Of a stretch of DNA of 50,038 nt, positions 9,552 through 18,361 are shown piece by piece. The position numbers were made by a program, and so were the translations under genes. Position 1 is the first letter of the stretch; every line of letters starts with the position of its first letter. The stretch is from Flavobacteriales bacterium (GTDB taxonomy: Bacteria; Bacteroidota; Bacteroidia; Flavobacteriales; Flavobacteriaceae), in contig WTJI01000009.1 in assembly GCA_011524905.1 (NCBI GenBank), forward strand, positions 15,257-65,294. Reading direction: 5' to 3'. The notes under the pieces are model-generated. The model made no database searches. It had not been told where the DNA came from and saw nothing but the letters and a program-made list of their open reading frames with translations.

Positions 9552-10876
9552 GGGATTGGATTTAAAACAATCAAAGCATCGGTAAAGCCAGCATTGGTAG
9601 GGATATCCCCAGATTGACTTTGGGTATCACCAACGGTAACCAGGCTACCGTCCGACAATTGAATGGCATCGTAGGCAAAATCAACTTCACCACCACCTAG
9701 CGTTTGTTGCCATAAGATTTCCGTAGCCGTAGGGTCTAAGACCATGGTCCAGGCGTCGTTTTGGCCTTGATTTTTGAGCAGGTCACCATCGGCACTACGG
9801 GAGCTGCCTGACACCAGCCAATAGCCATTAGACAAAGGATATAAAGAACGACCAACGTCGAAATGACTTCCGCCGAAGCATTTTTCATGAACCATCTCAC
9901 CCGCTGGGCTGATGTCAAACAACCACATATCTGCAGCACCTTTATTCTGGGTAACTTGTTGGTCGGTACTACGGCTGTCGCCTACAATTCGGTAATAGCC
10001 ATTTTGAGTTGGGGCAATAGCATAGGCAGTATCAATTTGACTACCCCCAAAGCTAGCTTCCCATTCCAATTGGCCTTGGTGGTCGATTTTAACCACCCAA
10101 CAATCATAGCCGCCCCTATTTTGGCTGATGTCTGTATCGGCACTGTCGGTAGTGCCCGCTACCAAATAGCCACCATCGTTGGTGGTCGTTAGAGCGTAGG
10201 GTGTGTCTGCCTGTAGTCCTCCAAAATAATTCCGCCAGATCAGTTCGCCCTGTGCGTTGAGTTTGAGTACCCAATAATCACCACCAGCATGTTTTTGGAT
10301 TTGATTGCCTAAACCTTGAGAAGCAGTAACATTGAGTACCCCAGCTATGATCAAATTCCCCTCACCATCAGCGATAACTTGTGTGGCATAATCGGATCCG
10401 GCATAGCCAAATATTTTTTCCCATTGTACTGTTCCATTCGCATCTACTTGAACCACCCAAAGGTTTTGTGAAGGGGCTGCCTCAGTTGCGTCAGGGGTTT
10501 TACCTTCCATAAATCCAACCAGTACCAAGTTGCCTGCTGGGGTAGTGACCAAATCTACGCCTCTATCATTCCCGCTACCGCCATAGGTTTTGTGCCATAA
10601 GAGGTTCCCCTTGTCATCAAACTGCAGCAACCACATGTCAAAACCTCCATTATTTTTATTGGTCAAAGGCCCATCTTGGCTTTGGGTGTGCCCCAGCGCA
10701 GCAAAACCACCATCAGTTGTAGCTGCCACGGCTCGTATACTTTCGTTGGCACTGCCGCCTAAAACTTTTATGATGGGGGAAGATGACTGCCAAGGTATCA
10801 GGTCTGCTTTAGGTGCGGACTCTTTTTGACAAGCTAAAAATAGCATACCCATACAAAGCCATAAATTTTGGTACAT
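9548..10876 (-). CDS. Seven-repeat beta-propeller lipoprotein
   Basis: Exported lipoprotein (MYQNLWLCMGMLFLACQKE, cysteine as lipid site). The mature part is seven repeats of about 55 residues, each opening with a GG-x-x-x-D-like turn (LGGSANE, YGGSGND, FGYAGSD, FGGLQAD, FGGSQID, FGGSHFD, LGGGEVD). Each continues with a DGG(Y/F)-type strand and a DxWLLQFDxxGNLLW-like strand, so a seven-bladed propeller is likely. I chose ATG at 10876; a GTG six bases upstream is also possible. No enzyme residues are visible; surface binding or scaffolding is likely. It is coupled to the MbnP-like gene by an ATGA overlap. Family name unknown to me. Confidence 0.8.
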   Translation of the reverse strand: MYQNLWLCMGMLFLACQKESAPKADLIPWQSSSPIIKVLGGSANESIRAVAATTDGGFAALGHTQSQDGPLTNKNNGGFDMWLLQFDDKGNLLWHKTYGGSGNDRGVDLVTTPAGNLVLVGFMEGKTPDATEAAPSQNLWVVQVDANGTVQWEKIFGYAGSDYATQVIADGEGNLIIAGVLNVTASQGLGNQIQKHAGGDYWVLKLNAQGELIWRNYFGGLQADTPYALTTTNDGGYLVAGTTDSADTDISQNRGGYDCWVVKIDHQGQLEWEASFGGSQIDTAYAIAPTQNGYYRIVGDSRSTDQQVTQNKGAADMWLFDISPAGEMVHEKCFGGSHFDVGRSLYPLSNGYWLVSGSSRSADGDLLKNQGQNDAWTMVLDPTATEILWQQTLGGGEVDFAYDAIQLSDGSLVTVGDTQSQSGDIPTNAGFTDALIVLNPIP

Positions 10877-10937
10877 CGCCACTTCTAGTTTTCGCTTTTA
10901 GTTGAATTTAAGAGCATCTGGCGCAATGGGTAAACTG

Positions 10938-12206
10938 TCAATTCTCCATGTTTTTTGCTTTGACCAAAAACAAACCGGAATTGATATCATTGATTGCAAT
11001 GATACCACTTTCAAAAAAAGGATAGACACTCCAAGCCCCTGCGAAATTGGCTTTGTCGTCAGAAGGATAAGTGTCAAAAAAACCAACTTCACCCATTCTT
11101 TCATTACCGATTTCATTGACATTGATTACCCGTAGGCCACCGGTATAATTGGCCAAATAATAGAACTCATCTTTGATATAACCATTGTGATCAATAGCAC
11201 GAGTCACGCCGTTATAGACGTGGTGCAATTGAGGGTTATCTAATTCTGAAAGGTCAAAAACGAGTGTTCGGGTCGGTCCGCCCATATTAATCTCATCCAG
11301 TTCATCACCCAAAAACAAATAACGTTGGTCTTCACTGAGCCAATTTTGATGGGTATAACCAGGGTTACTGTAAGAAATTTCACTTAAGATTTTGGGACTG
11401 TCTTTATCTGTTACATCAATGATAGCCAATTTATTATAGGTTTGTCCATCACTATGGGAGCCCATAAAAATTTCTTTACCCGCATAGGTTTCGTCTGGTC
11501 CAGTATAGGTGACAATCTGCGCATCATGAGTATAACCGGAGAACTGATATCCCCCTGCGATTTGAGGATTTTTGGGATTGGAAAGATCATAGAATACAGG
11601 GCCTCCATTGTACAGTTGGGAGCCCAAAACATAAGCAAAACCAGAATCCTCATTAATGGCTATGTTGTGTGCACTACCGAAGTTGGTAACCCGTGCATCT
11701 GGGGTAAAAGTTTGTGGCTCGTTAACAGTACGCAACCGAGTCATGTCAAAGACTTGTATGCCATGACCTGGGGCTTCACTCACAATGTAGGCATGATTTT
11801 GATATACCTTAATATCACGCCAAATACTATTATCAGTTGCTGTGGGCAACTTACCTAGAAACTTGGGATAGTCAGGAATACTGATATCGACAAAAGCTGT
11901 TCCATTATCGAGTCCCACCAATACGTATTCTTTTCCATTGAGTGGGTCTGTCCAACCCCAATTGTCGTTTCCTTCAAAACCCTCTAAGGCATCTAAATCA
12001 ACAAAAGCATATAGATCATATCCTTTGCAAGGATAGGACCCTGCCATTCCGTTTTCACAAGGTATAAATCCAGATATAGGATCTGCGGGTGTATTTTCAG
12101 ACATAGTCGGTTTATCGACAGTCATTGAATTATCGTCTAAATCGCTCGTTGTACAACCAAAAATTAAAAAAGTAATACTCGCTAAAAGTAGGTTTTGTGT
12201 TTTCAT
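10938..12206 (-). CDS. Choice-of-anchor B family lipoprotein (LVIVD-type repeats)
   Basis: A 422-residue exported lipoprotein. I chose ATG at 12206 (MKTQNLLLASITFLIFGCTT, lipobox FGC). The longer frame upstream would spoil the signal peptide. The mature protein starts with the diagnostic CENGMAGSYPCKGYDLYAF and continues with repeats containing YVLVGLDNGTAFVDIS, IVSEAPGHGIQVFDM, AHNIAINEDSGFAYV and RYLFLGDELDE, as in the LVIVD/choice-of-anchor-B family, predicted propellers. Function is not known. It lies 62 bases upstream of the propeller gene and is probably first in a four-gene transcript, with its own promoter box at 12222-12229. Confidence 0.88.
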   Translation of the reverse strand: MKTQNLLLASITFLIFGCTTSDLDDNSMTVDKPTMSENTPADPISGFIPCENGMAGSYPCKGYDLYAFVDLDALEGFEGNDNWGWTDPLNGKEYVLVGLDNGTAFVDISIPDYPKFLGKLPTATDNSIWRDIKVYQNHAYIVSEAPGHGIQVFDMTRLRTVNEPQTFTPDARVTNFGSAHNIAINEDSGFAYVLGSQLYNGGPVFYDLSNPKNPQIAGGYQFSGYTHDAQIVTYTGPDETYAGKEIFMGSHSDGQTYNKLAIIDVTDKDSPKILSEISYSNPGYTHQNWLSEDQRYLFLGDELDEINMGGPTRTLVFDLSELDNPQLHHVYNGVTRAIDHNGYIKDEFYYLANYTGGLRVINVNEIGNERMGEVGFFDTYPSDDKANFAGAWSVYPFFESGIIAINDINSGLFLVKAKNMEN

Positions 12207-12221
12207 CAAGGGAACGTTACT

Positions 12222-12229
12222 CAAACATA
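12222..12229 (-). promoter_or_regulatory. Promoter -7 box of the lipoprotein/MauG operon
   Basis: TATGTTTG on the minus strand, 15 bases before the ATG at 12206. It is back to back with the thiL promoter in the 48-base gap between the two genes. Confidence 0.55.
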
Positions 12230-12242
12230 CAAAAAACCCTCT

Positions 12243-12250
12243 TATTTTTG
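12243..12250 (+). promoter_or_regulatory. thiL promoter -7 box, probably leaderless
   Basis: TATTTTTG followed by TAGC and then the ATG at 12255. With the box centred near -7, transcription would begin at or beside the A of the start codon, so no ribosome binding site is expected or seen. Confidence 0.6.
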
Positions 12251-12254
12251 TAGC

Positions 12255-13304
12255 ATGCTAGAAGATAAAAAACCCAGCCGAACCTCCCTTGATCAATTAG
12301 GAGAATTCAAACTCATTCAACATTTGACTGCATCATTTAGCCTCAAGAACCCTTCATCTGTTTTGGGCGTTGGTGATGATGCTGCCGTTTGTGATTTTGA
12401 AGGGGGCCAAACGGTTGTCACTACAGATATGCTGATCGAAGGTGTGCATTTCGATTTGTCCTATGTTCCCTTAAAACATTTAGGATACAAAGCCGTGGTG
12501 GTCAACCTATCAGATGTGTATGCTATGAATGCTCGACCTACTCAAATTACAGTTTCTTTAGCCGTCTCTAATCGTTTTTCATTAGAGGCCCTTGAAGAAT
12601 TGTATGCTGGGATACAGTTGGCTTGTGGTCATTATAAAGTGGATTTGGTGGGAGGAGATACCACAAGTTCTACCACGGGACTCATTCTATCAGTCACTGC
12701 ATTGGGGCAAGCTGATTCAGGCCATATCGTAAAACGTCAAGGTGTGCAGGCGAATGATTTATTAGTGGTTAGTGGCGACTTAGGTGGAGCTTATGCAGGC
12801 TTGCAAGTATTGGAAAGAGAAAAAGCTGTCTTTAAAGTGAATCCACAATCCCAGCCAGATTTGAGCCCCTACTCCTATAGCATTGAACGGCAACTTAAGC
12901 CCGAAGCACGCAAAGATGTCTTTGAACTTTTAGCCGAATGGAAATTAGTGCCTCATGCCATGATGGATATTAGCGATGGCCTTTCATCCGAAGTACTACA
13001 CCTCTGTCAAATTAATGACTTGGGGTGCCATGTGTATGAAGAAAAGTTACCCATTGATCCAGAAGTAGTTGGAATCTGTGAAGAGTTTCAAATTAATAGT
13101 AGCACGGCAGTACTCAATGGTGGCGAAGATTATGAATTGCTTATGGCACTACCACAGTCGGCCTATGAACAGATCAAAAACCACCCCTGGCTCACCGTAA
13201 TTGGGCATTTTACTGACAAACAAAAAGGAGCTTACTTAATCAATGGACTAGACCAAGCCATTGCCCTGGAAGCACAGGGGTGGCAGGCTTTTGCAAAAGA
13301 CTAG
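12255..13304 (+). CDS. thiL: Thiamine-monophosphate kinase ThiL
   Basis: Phosphorylates thiamine monophosphate with ATP to give thiamine pyrophosphate, the last step of TPP formation. I chose ATG at 12255 (MLEDKKPSRTSLDQLGEF, 349 residues). The frame runs 20 codons further up but would overlap the opposite gene and its promoter. Visible motifs are VGDDAAV, the metal and substrate loop VTTDMLIEGVHFD, VNLSDVYAMNA, GGDTTSS and MDISDGLSSE, all standard for ThiL. It stands alone between divergent and convergent neighbours. It connects to the thiamine uptake locus at 40.7-44.6 kb. Confidence 0.96.
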   Translation: MLEDKKPSRTSLDQLGEFKLIQHLTASFSLKNPSSVLGVGDDAAVCDFEGGQTVVTTDMLIEGVHFDLSYVPLKHLGYKAVVVNLSDVYAMNARPTQITVSLAVSNRFSLEALEELYAGIQLACGHYKVDLVGGDTTSSTTGLILSVTALGQADSGHIVKRQGVQANDLLVVSGDLGGAYAGLQVLEREKAVFKVNPQSQPDLSPYSYSIERQLKPEARKDVFELLAEWKLVPHAMMDISDGLSSEVLHLCQINDLGCHVYEEKLPIDPEVVGICEEFQINSSTAVLNGGEDYELLMALPQSAYEQIKNHPWLTVIGHFTDKQKGAYLINGLDQAIALEAQGWQAFAKD

Positions 13305-14116
13305 CCCAGAGCGACGTCCAAGGTCATCATCACAACAAAGCCTCCGATAAATCCTAAGGTTGCTATATCGGTATAGTTGTCTAATTGAGTTTCGGGAATT
13401 ACCTCTTCTACGACAACAAATATCATAGCACCAGCCGCAAAGGCAAGGGCATAGGGTAAAATGGGTAAGAAAAAAGTAACTGCAACTGCACCCAATACAG
13501 CAGCTACAGGTTCTACAATAGCCGACAATTGTCCATACCAAAAACTTTTAAATCGGCTCACTCCCTGACGTCGCAAGGGCATTGAAACAGCTATCCCCTC
13601 TGGGAAATTTTGAATCCCAATGCCAAGCGCCAAAACAACAGCACCTGAAATGGATGCCTCGGGAATACCCGCAGCAACCCCACCAAATAGTACCCCTACA
13701 GCCAAACCCTCGGGAATGTTATGCAAGGTGATCGCTAGAACCAATAGTGTCGTCCTGTGCCAAGGAGTTTTAATCCCTTCGCTTTCTTTAAAATTGATGT
13801 GAATATGAGGAAGTACTTTGTCTAAAGCGAAGATAAACAAGGCCCCCAAAACAAATCCAACAGCAGCAGGTATTACTTTCACAAATCCTTCCCCTGGGCT
13901 CATTTCAATGCCAGGTGCCAGCAAACTCCAAAAGCTAGCGGCTACCATCACCCCCCCTGTAAATCCTAACATCCCGTCTAATACCATGCGGTTCATACTA
14001 CGAAACAAAAAAACAAAAGCAGCCCCGAAAGCGGTTAGACCCCAGGTGAAAAGCGTGGCGTAAAAAGCCCCTAAGATGGGTGAAGTATTTCGAAAAAATT
14101 CAAATATGGATTCCAT
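13301..14116 (-). CDS. ZIP family metal transporter
   Basis: Inner-membrane transporter for zinc or related divalent metals. The 271 residues form about eight membrane segments. The metal-binding helices are seen in HNIPEGLAVGVLFGG and GIGIQNFPEGIAVSMPL, the HNxPEG and NxPEG motifs of the ZupT/GufA-like branch, and VVVEEVIPE is a third conserved acidic helix. Metal choice cannot be read from sequence. Its stop overlaps that of thiL by four bases. The ATG at 14116 follows a TATTTTTG box by 19 bases. Confidence 0.92.
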   Translation of the reverse strand: MESIFEFFRNTSPILGAFYATLFTWGLTAFGAAFVFLFRSMNRMVLDGMLGFTGGVMVAASFWSLLAPGIEMSPGEGFVKVIPAAVGFVLGALFIFALDKVLPHIHINFKESEGIKTPWHRTTLLVLAITLHNIPEGLAVGVLFGGVAAGIPEASISGAVVLALGIGIQNFPEGIAVSMPLRRQGVSRFKSFWYGQLSAIVEPVAAVLGAVAVTFFLPILPYALAFAAGAMIFVVVEEVIPETQLDNYTDIATLGFIGGFVVMMTLDVALG

Positions 14117-14135
14117 GCGTTCAGCAAATTGGATT

Positions 14136-14143
14136 CAAAAATA
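14136..14143 (-). promoter_or_regulatory. Promoter -7 box of the ZIP transporter gene
   Basis: TATTTTTG on the minus strand, 19 bases before the ATG at 14116. No convincing -33 TTG at the expected distance. Confidence 0.5.
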
Positions 14144-14174
14144 AAAAAACAAGTCTTAATCGCAGCTATTTCGC

Positions 14175-14182
14175 TACATTTG
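14175..14182 (+). promoter_or_regulatory. Promoter -7 box of the lycopene cyclase gene
   Basis: TACATTTG with eight bases to the ATG at 14191, so any 5' leader is only a few bases long. Divergent from the ZIP promoter about 30 bases away. Confidence 0.55.
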
Positions 14183-14190
14183 AATGCAAA

Positions 14191-15336
14191 ATGAAAAGGA
14201 AAAATTACGACTTTATCATCTGTGGCGGTGGTGCCTCTGGCATGCTTTTGGCACTTCACTTACTACAAGACTCCTTTTTTGAAAAACACCGCATCCTTAT
14301 TATTGATAAAGATTCCAAAACCACCAATGACCGTACATGGTGCTTTTGGGAAAAAGAAGCTGGACCGCTAGAGCATTTGGTTCGATACAGCTGGCATCAA
14401 GCCAAATTCCAATCTGCTGAAATCCAACAAAACCTCAACTTAAAGCCCTACACTTATAAAATGATTCGAGGTATTGATCTGTATCAATATGCGCTCCCTT
14501 TGCTAAAAGATTCAAAACAAATCGATTGGTTGGAAGCGACTATTTCAAACTTGGAAAGTGATATGAATCAAACCCTGGTACACACGGAAAAGGGCACATT
14601 TGCTTCATCTCGAGTTTTCTCTAGCCTCTACAATCCTGAACGGGTTGTCCACCAAAAAAAGTATCCAGTTTTGCAGCAACATTTTGTCGGCTGGATTGTT
14701 GAAACCGAAAACAACTGTTTTGACCCCGAACAAATCACATTCATGGACTTTGATGTTCCACAGGCTAATGCCACTAGATTTATGTATGTGTTGCCTTTTT
14801 CGCCCAATAAAGCCCTATTGGAAGACACTTTTTTCTCAGCCAAGCTTTTACCTAAAGAAGACTATGAGGATGCAATCCGTGCCTATTTAAAAAAAATAGG
14901 AGCAGGAAGATATACCTGCCTAGAAAAAGAGGCTGGCAGTATCCCAATGACAGCCTATCCTTTCCAGCAACATAATACCAGTCATCTTCTCCATATTGGT
15001 ACAGCAGGCGGATGGACCAAAGCAAGCACAGGCTATACTTTTCAACAAACCCTGCGTCAAACCCAACGATTGGTCCAATTTTTAAAACACAATACCCCAC
15101 TCCACCAATTCTACAAGTGGGATAAGTTCTCTTTTTATGACATGCTTTTCCTAGATGTATTGGAGAAACATAATACGAGAGGAGCTGATTTATTCACGAT
15201 GATGTTCCGCAATAATCCAATACATCGAATCCTTCGCTTTTTGGACAACAAAACTAATTTTATCGAAGATCTAAAAATAATGCGTTCCTTCCCTTTGGGT
15301 TGGTTTTTAAAAGCACTGTGGAAAAGGTTGACTTAG
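14191..15336 (+). CDS. crtY: Lycopene beta-cyclase
   Basis: Cyclises the ends of lycopene to beta-carotene in the membrane. The 381-residue protein begins MKRKNYDFIICGGGASGM, an FAD/NAD dinucleotide-binding fold. It also has DRTWCFWEKE, the FVGWIVET segment, FMDFDVPQ, MYVLPFSPNKALLEDTFFS and GTAGGWTKASTGYTFQ, characteristic of CrtY-type cyclases. I chose ATG at 14191 because it aligns with the flavoprotein start and follows a promoter box; the frame is open 37 codons further up without family resemblance. The other crt genes are not in the window. The stop overlaps the convergent prenyl synthase gene by four bases. Confidence 0.93.
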   Translation: MKRKNYDFIICGGGASGMLLALHLLQDSFFEKHRILIIDKDSKTTNDRTWCFWEKEAGPLEHLVRYSWHQAKFQSAEIQQNLNLKPYTYKMIRGIDLYQYALPLLKDSKQIDWLEATISNLESDMNQTLVHTEKGTFASSRVFSSLYNPERVVHQKKYPVLQQHFVGWIVETENNCFDPEQITFMDFDVPQANATRFMYVLPFSPNKALLEDTFFSAKLLPKEDYEDAIRAYLKKIGAGRYTCLEKEAGSIPMTAYPFQQHNTSHLLHIGTAGGWTKASTGYTFQQTLRQTQRLVQFLKHNTPLHQFYKWDKFSFYDMLFLDVLEKHNTRGADLFTMMFRNNPIHRILRFLDNKTNFIEDLKIMRSFPLGWFLKALWKRLT

Positions 15337-16307
15337 ACCTGTCGCTGTATCAAAAAATGAGCTAAATCAGTAAATCGTTTGTGGTGCTGTGCGGTTAAAT
15401 CCAATTCATCTAACGCTTCGAAGGCCTTGTCTAAGTAGTGCTGTTTGGCCTTTTGAATGGCTTCTGTGGCTCCAGACGCAACAAACAGCGCCTTGGCTTG
15501 TTCAATTTTTGCATCCGTTTGCTTTGGATGCGTGCTAAATAATTTTTCTAAATGCTCCGCCTCAGTAGCAGCTAGGTGCTCTAAGGCATATAAATAAAGG
15601 TATGTTTTTTTGTTCTCGATAATATCACCCCCCACCTGCTTACCAAAAGTTTTGGGGTCTCCAAAGGCATCCAGATAGTCATCTTGTAGCTGAAAAGCGA
15701 TTCCAATATTTTTCCCAAAAGCGTAGAATAACGCGCTTTTTTCAGCAGAAAAACCGCCGGCCAGAGCGCCCATTTTTAGACTGGCAGCAATTAGTACAGC
15801 TGTTTTTTTGGTGATCATTTCAATGTACTTGTTCAAGTGAACTTTTTTCTGTTGCGGAAAATCCATATCCATCTGTTGTCCTTCACAGACCCAGCGAGCC
15901 GTTTCACTAAAGGTCTTTGACATTTGCTTGAAAGAATCGCCTTCATAAGTTTCCAAATATTGATAGGCACAAACCAGTAACACATCGCCCGAAAGAATAC
16001 CCGTATTGATATCCCACTTTTCGTGAACTGTTGTTTGCCCCCTACGAAGGGGTGCCTCATCCATAATGTCATCGTGAATTAGACTAAAGTTGTGAAAAGC
16101 TTCAACAGCCAGAGCAGCGGGTAGCGCTTTTTCAGCTTTATGACCACTAGCCTCACAAGCCCATAGCGCCAATACAGGACGAATCCTTTTACCGCCCAAG
16201 TTCATGATATAGTGAACAGGTTCATATAAATTAACCAATTGTTTGTCTGGTAACTCTTTAGCCATAAAGACCAAAAAGTCTTGAAGAGAATCCTGCAATG
16301 CTTTCAT
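15333..16307 (-). CDS. Polyprenyl diphosphate synthase (FPP/GGPP type)
   Basis: Condenses isopentenyl diphosphate with an allylic diphosphate to make C15-C20 isoprenoids, precursors of carotenoids and quinones. The 324 residues hold both aspartate-rich Mg2+ sites: DDIMDEAPLRRG (first) and FQLQDDYLDAFGD (second), plus NLGGKRIRPVLAL near the N-terminus. Its neighbour is lycopene cyclase, and dxs lies 10 kb away, so a role in carotenoid supply is plausible. Chain length cannot be fixed from sequence alone. Confidence 0.92.
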   Translation of the reverse strand: MKALQDSLQDFLVFMAKELPDKQLVNLYEPVHYIMNLGGKRIRPVLALWACEASGHKAEKALPAALAVEAFHNFSLIHDDIMDEAPLRRGQTTVHEKWDINTGILSGDVLLVCAYQYLETYEGDSFKQMSKTFSETARWVCEGQQMDMDFPQQKKVHLNKYIEMITKKTAVLIAASLKMGALAGGFSAEKSALFYAFGKNIGIAFQLQDDYLDAFGDPKTFGKQVGGDIIENKKTYLYLYALEHLAATEAEHLEKLFSTHPKQTDAKIEQAKALFVASGATEAIQKAKQHYLDKAFEALDELDLTAQHHKRFTDLAHFLIQRQV

Positions 16308-16365
16308 ATAAACTCAAAGGTAGGATTCCCATGGCAAAACAACAGAGAAAAACTTTAGAAACTAT

Positions 16366-16396
16366 TTTGGTATTTAAAGTTTCCGTATTACTTTTG
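16366..16396 (+). promoter_or_regulatory. tetR-efflux operon promoter (TTTG-N19-TACTTTTG)
   Basis: A full Bacteroidota-type promoter: TTTG at 16366-16369, a 19-base spacer and TACTTTTG at 16389-16396. The ATG of the TetR gene follows after 12 bases, which supports that start over upstream in-frame ATGs. An operator for the TetR protein probably overlaps it, but I cannot point to a clear palindrome. Confidence 0.7.
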
Positions 16397-16408
16397 CGCG
16401 AAATTGCT

Positions 16409-17014
16409 ATGAAAAAGAAGATCCTAGAAACGGCACGAAGCCAGTTTATCCAGTTTGGTTTTAAGAGTGTTACTATGGACGACATAGCTGGACTGTTGTC
16501 CATTTCTAAGAAAACAATCTATGAACATTTTGCCAACAAAACTGCCCTTGTAAAAGCTTGTGTTGACTTTGTTTTTGAGGAAATGAGTACAGCCATTCAA
16601 CACATTCAGGATGAAGCAGAAAATCCCATAGAAGGATTGTTTGAAGTCAAAAAGATAGCCCTTAAACACATGGCCAACAGCAGCCGATCACCACAATTCC
16701 AATTACAGAAATACTACCCCGACATCTACACCCAACTCAAGAAAAAAGAATTGAAAACCATGGGTAAGGGGTTTAAAAAAAGTCTAAAAAAAGGGATAGA
16801 AATGGGCTTGTTTCGGGACAGTATAGACGTTGATTTTATTACCCAAATATACTTCAACGGCCTCAGTGGACTCCGGAATCCTGAACTTTTCCCAGCGGAA
16901 CACTACAATCCAAACCACCTTTTGGGTAATTATTTGGATTATCATCTACGAGCGATTGCTACTTCCAGAGGGGTAGCTGTTCTTGAACAATATAATGCTA
17001 TAAAAAACACATGA
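16409..17014 (+). CDS. TetR/AcrR family repressor of the efflux operon
   Basis: A 201-residue DNA-binding regulator. I chose ATG at 16409 (MKKKILETARSQFIQFGFKS), the usual TetR N-terminus; the 37 in-frame codons upstream overlap the promoter. The helix-turn-helix is about residues 22-45 (TMDDIAGLLSISKKTIYEHF). The C-terminal ligand domain is divergent as usual. It overlaps tolC by four bases (ATGA), so it is the first gene of the operon and most likely represses its own transcript. The inducing compound is unknown. Confidence 0.93.
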   Translation: MKKKILETARSQFIQFGFKSVTMDDIAGLLSISKKTIYEHFANKTALVKACVDFVFEEMSTAIQHIQDEAENPIEGLFEVKKIALKHMANSSRSPQFQLQKYYPDIYTQLKKKELKTMGKGFKKSLKKGIEMGLFRDSIDVDFITQIYFNGLSGLRNPELFPAEHYNPNHLLGNYLDYHLRAIATSRGVAVLEQYNAIKNT

Positions 17015-18351
17015 AAAACCTGATTCTTTATTTTTCCTTAATGATAGGATTAAGTCTATGGGCGCAAGAAGACCCTTTGATCCTTGACCTGGAGAGTGCC
17101 ATAGCCTATGGTTTGGAAAACAATCCCACCGTTCAGAATGCCAATCTTGAGATCCAAAAAGCTTACAAAGAACGATGGGCAACAATTGCAATTGGATTGC
17201 CGCAAATCAATGTTCAGGGTAGCTATCAAAACTTTCTTGAATTGCCTGTTTCATTGGTCCCTGCACAATTCTTTGGAGGCAACGAGGGGGAGTTCGCAGA
17301 AGTCCAATTTGGTACCACGCAGAATATGGTGGGGAGTGTCCAAGTTACCCAATTGTTATTTGATGGCTCATATATTGTTGGCGTAAAAGCTTCTAATGTA
17401 TTCTTAACCATCTCCGAATTGGGCTTGGAAAAAACCAATCTTGAAGTACGTAAAGCCATTATTGATGCCTATGGTACTGTTTTGCTGGCTGAGGAAAATT
17501 CCAAGATTCTAGAAAAAAATAAAGCCAATCTTGAAAGTACCTTAGCAGAAACGCAAATGATCGTAGCCAATGGATTTGCAGAAGAGGAAAACGCAGAACA
17601 ATTGCAACTAACCCTATCCCGCCTAAATGCGCAGCTAGATTATGCCAACAATCTTAAACAAATTACAACTTCTATGCTCCAATGGATATTGGGGATGCCT
17701 GAACAAACTCCAGTTGTTCTGTCCCAAAATCTAGAAGAATTGGCTGCTTTAAAAATGATGGAAAGTAAAAACGTTGAACCGCGTAGCATAGAAAACAATG
17801 TAGATTTGAAGTTTGCCCAAAACAATAAAGAATCTGAACTTTTACTGTATCGTTATGAAAAATCTAAAGCCCTTCCCTCTCTATCTGCTTTTGTTAACGG
17901 GACTTACACGGGTAACAGTGACGAATTTACCTTTACAGAATCCAATCAAAAGTGGTTTGGCTCGTCACTGTTTGGGATCAACCTACAAGTTCCCATTTTC
18001 AGTTCCCTAATGCGCTCAGCAAAAACACAAAAAGCCAAGCTAGCGCTTGAACAAGCCGAGACGGAACTTACAGATACCAGAAATCGATTGACTTTAGAAT
18101 TGCAAATGGCTGAAAATGAAATGGCTTTAGCCCTCAAGAATTACAGCAGCTCCAAAGCAGATTTAGCACTAGCAGAACGTATTGAACAGAAAAATAAACG
18201 CAAGTTTTTGGAAGGCATGAGTTCTAGCTTTGAACTGCGTCAAGCCCAACAACAACTCTATACCACTCAGGGACAATACCTACAGTCCATGAAAACAGTT
18301 ATTGACGCCAAAACAAATTTAGAAACCCTCACCAATACACCGATTCAATAA
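17011..18351 (+). CDS. TolC family outer-membrane efflux protein
   Basis: Outer-membrane channel of a tripartite efflux pump. The 446 residues begin with a cleavable signal (MKNLILYFSLMIGLSLWAQ), followed by LDLESAIAYGLENNPTVQNANLEI, the standard start of the TolC fold. Two long helical coiled-coil halves follow, the second ending in FLEGMSSSFELRQAQQQLYTTQGQYLQ. It is translationally coupled to tetR and lies 10 bases before the adaptor gene. Confidence 0.93.
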   Translation: MKNLILYFSLMIGLSLWAQEDPLILDLESAIAYGLENNPTVQNANLEIQKAYKERWATIAIGLPQINVQGSYQNFLELPVSLVPAQFFGGNEGEFAEVQFGTTQNMVGSVQVTQLLFDGSYIVGVKASNVFLTISELGLEKTNLEVRKAIIDAYGTVLLAEENSKILEKNKANLESTLAETQMIVANGFAEEENAEQLQLTLSRLNAQLDYANNLKQITTSMLQWILGMPEQTPVVLSQNLEELAALKMMESKNVEPRSIENNVDLKFAQNNKESELLLYRYEKSKALPSLSAFVNGTYTGNSDEFTFTESNQKWFGSSLFGINLQVPIFSSLMRSAKTQKAKLALEQAETELTDTRNRLTLELQMAENEMALALKNYSSSKADLALAERIEQKNKRKFLEGMSSSFELRQAQQQLYTTQGQYLQSMKTVIDAKTNLETLTNTPIQ

Positions 18352-18361
18352 ATATAATATC

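Noticed and set aside
9548-10882. Repeats in this gene as a DNA tandem repeat or CRISPR-like array
   Set aside because: The repeat is at protein level only, about 55 residues with diverged codons, as expected of propeller blades.
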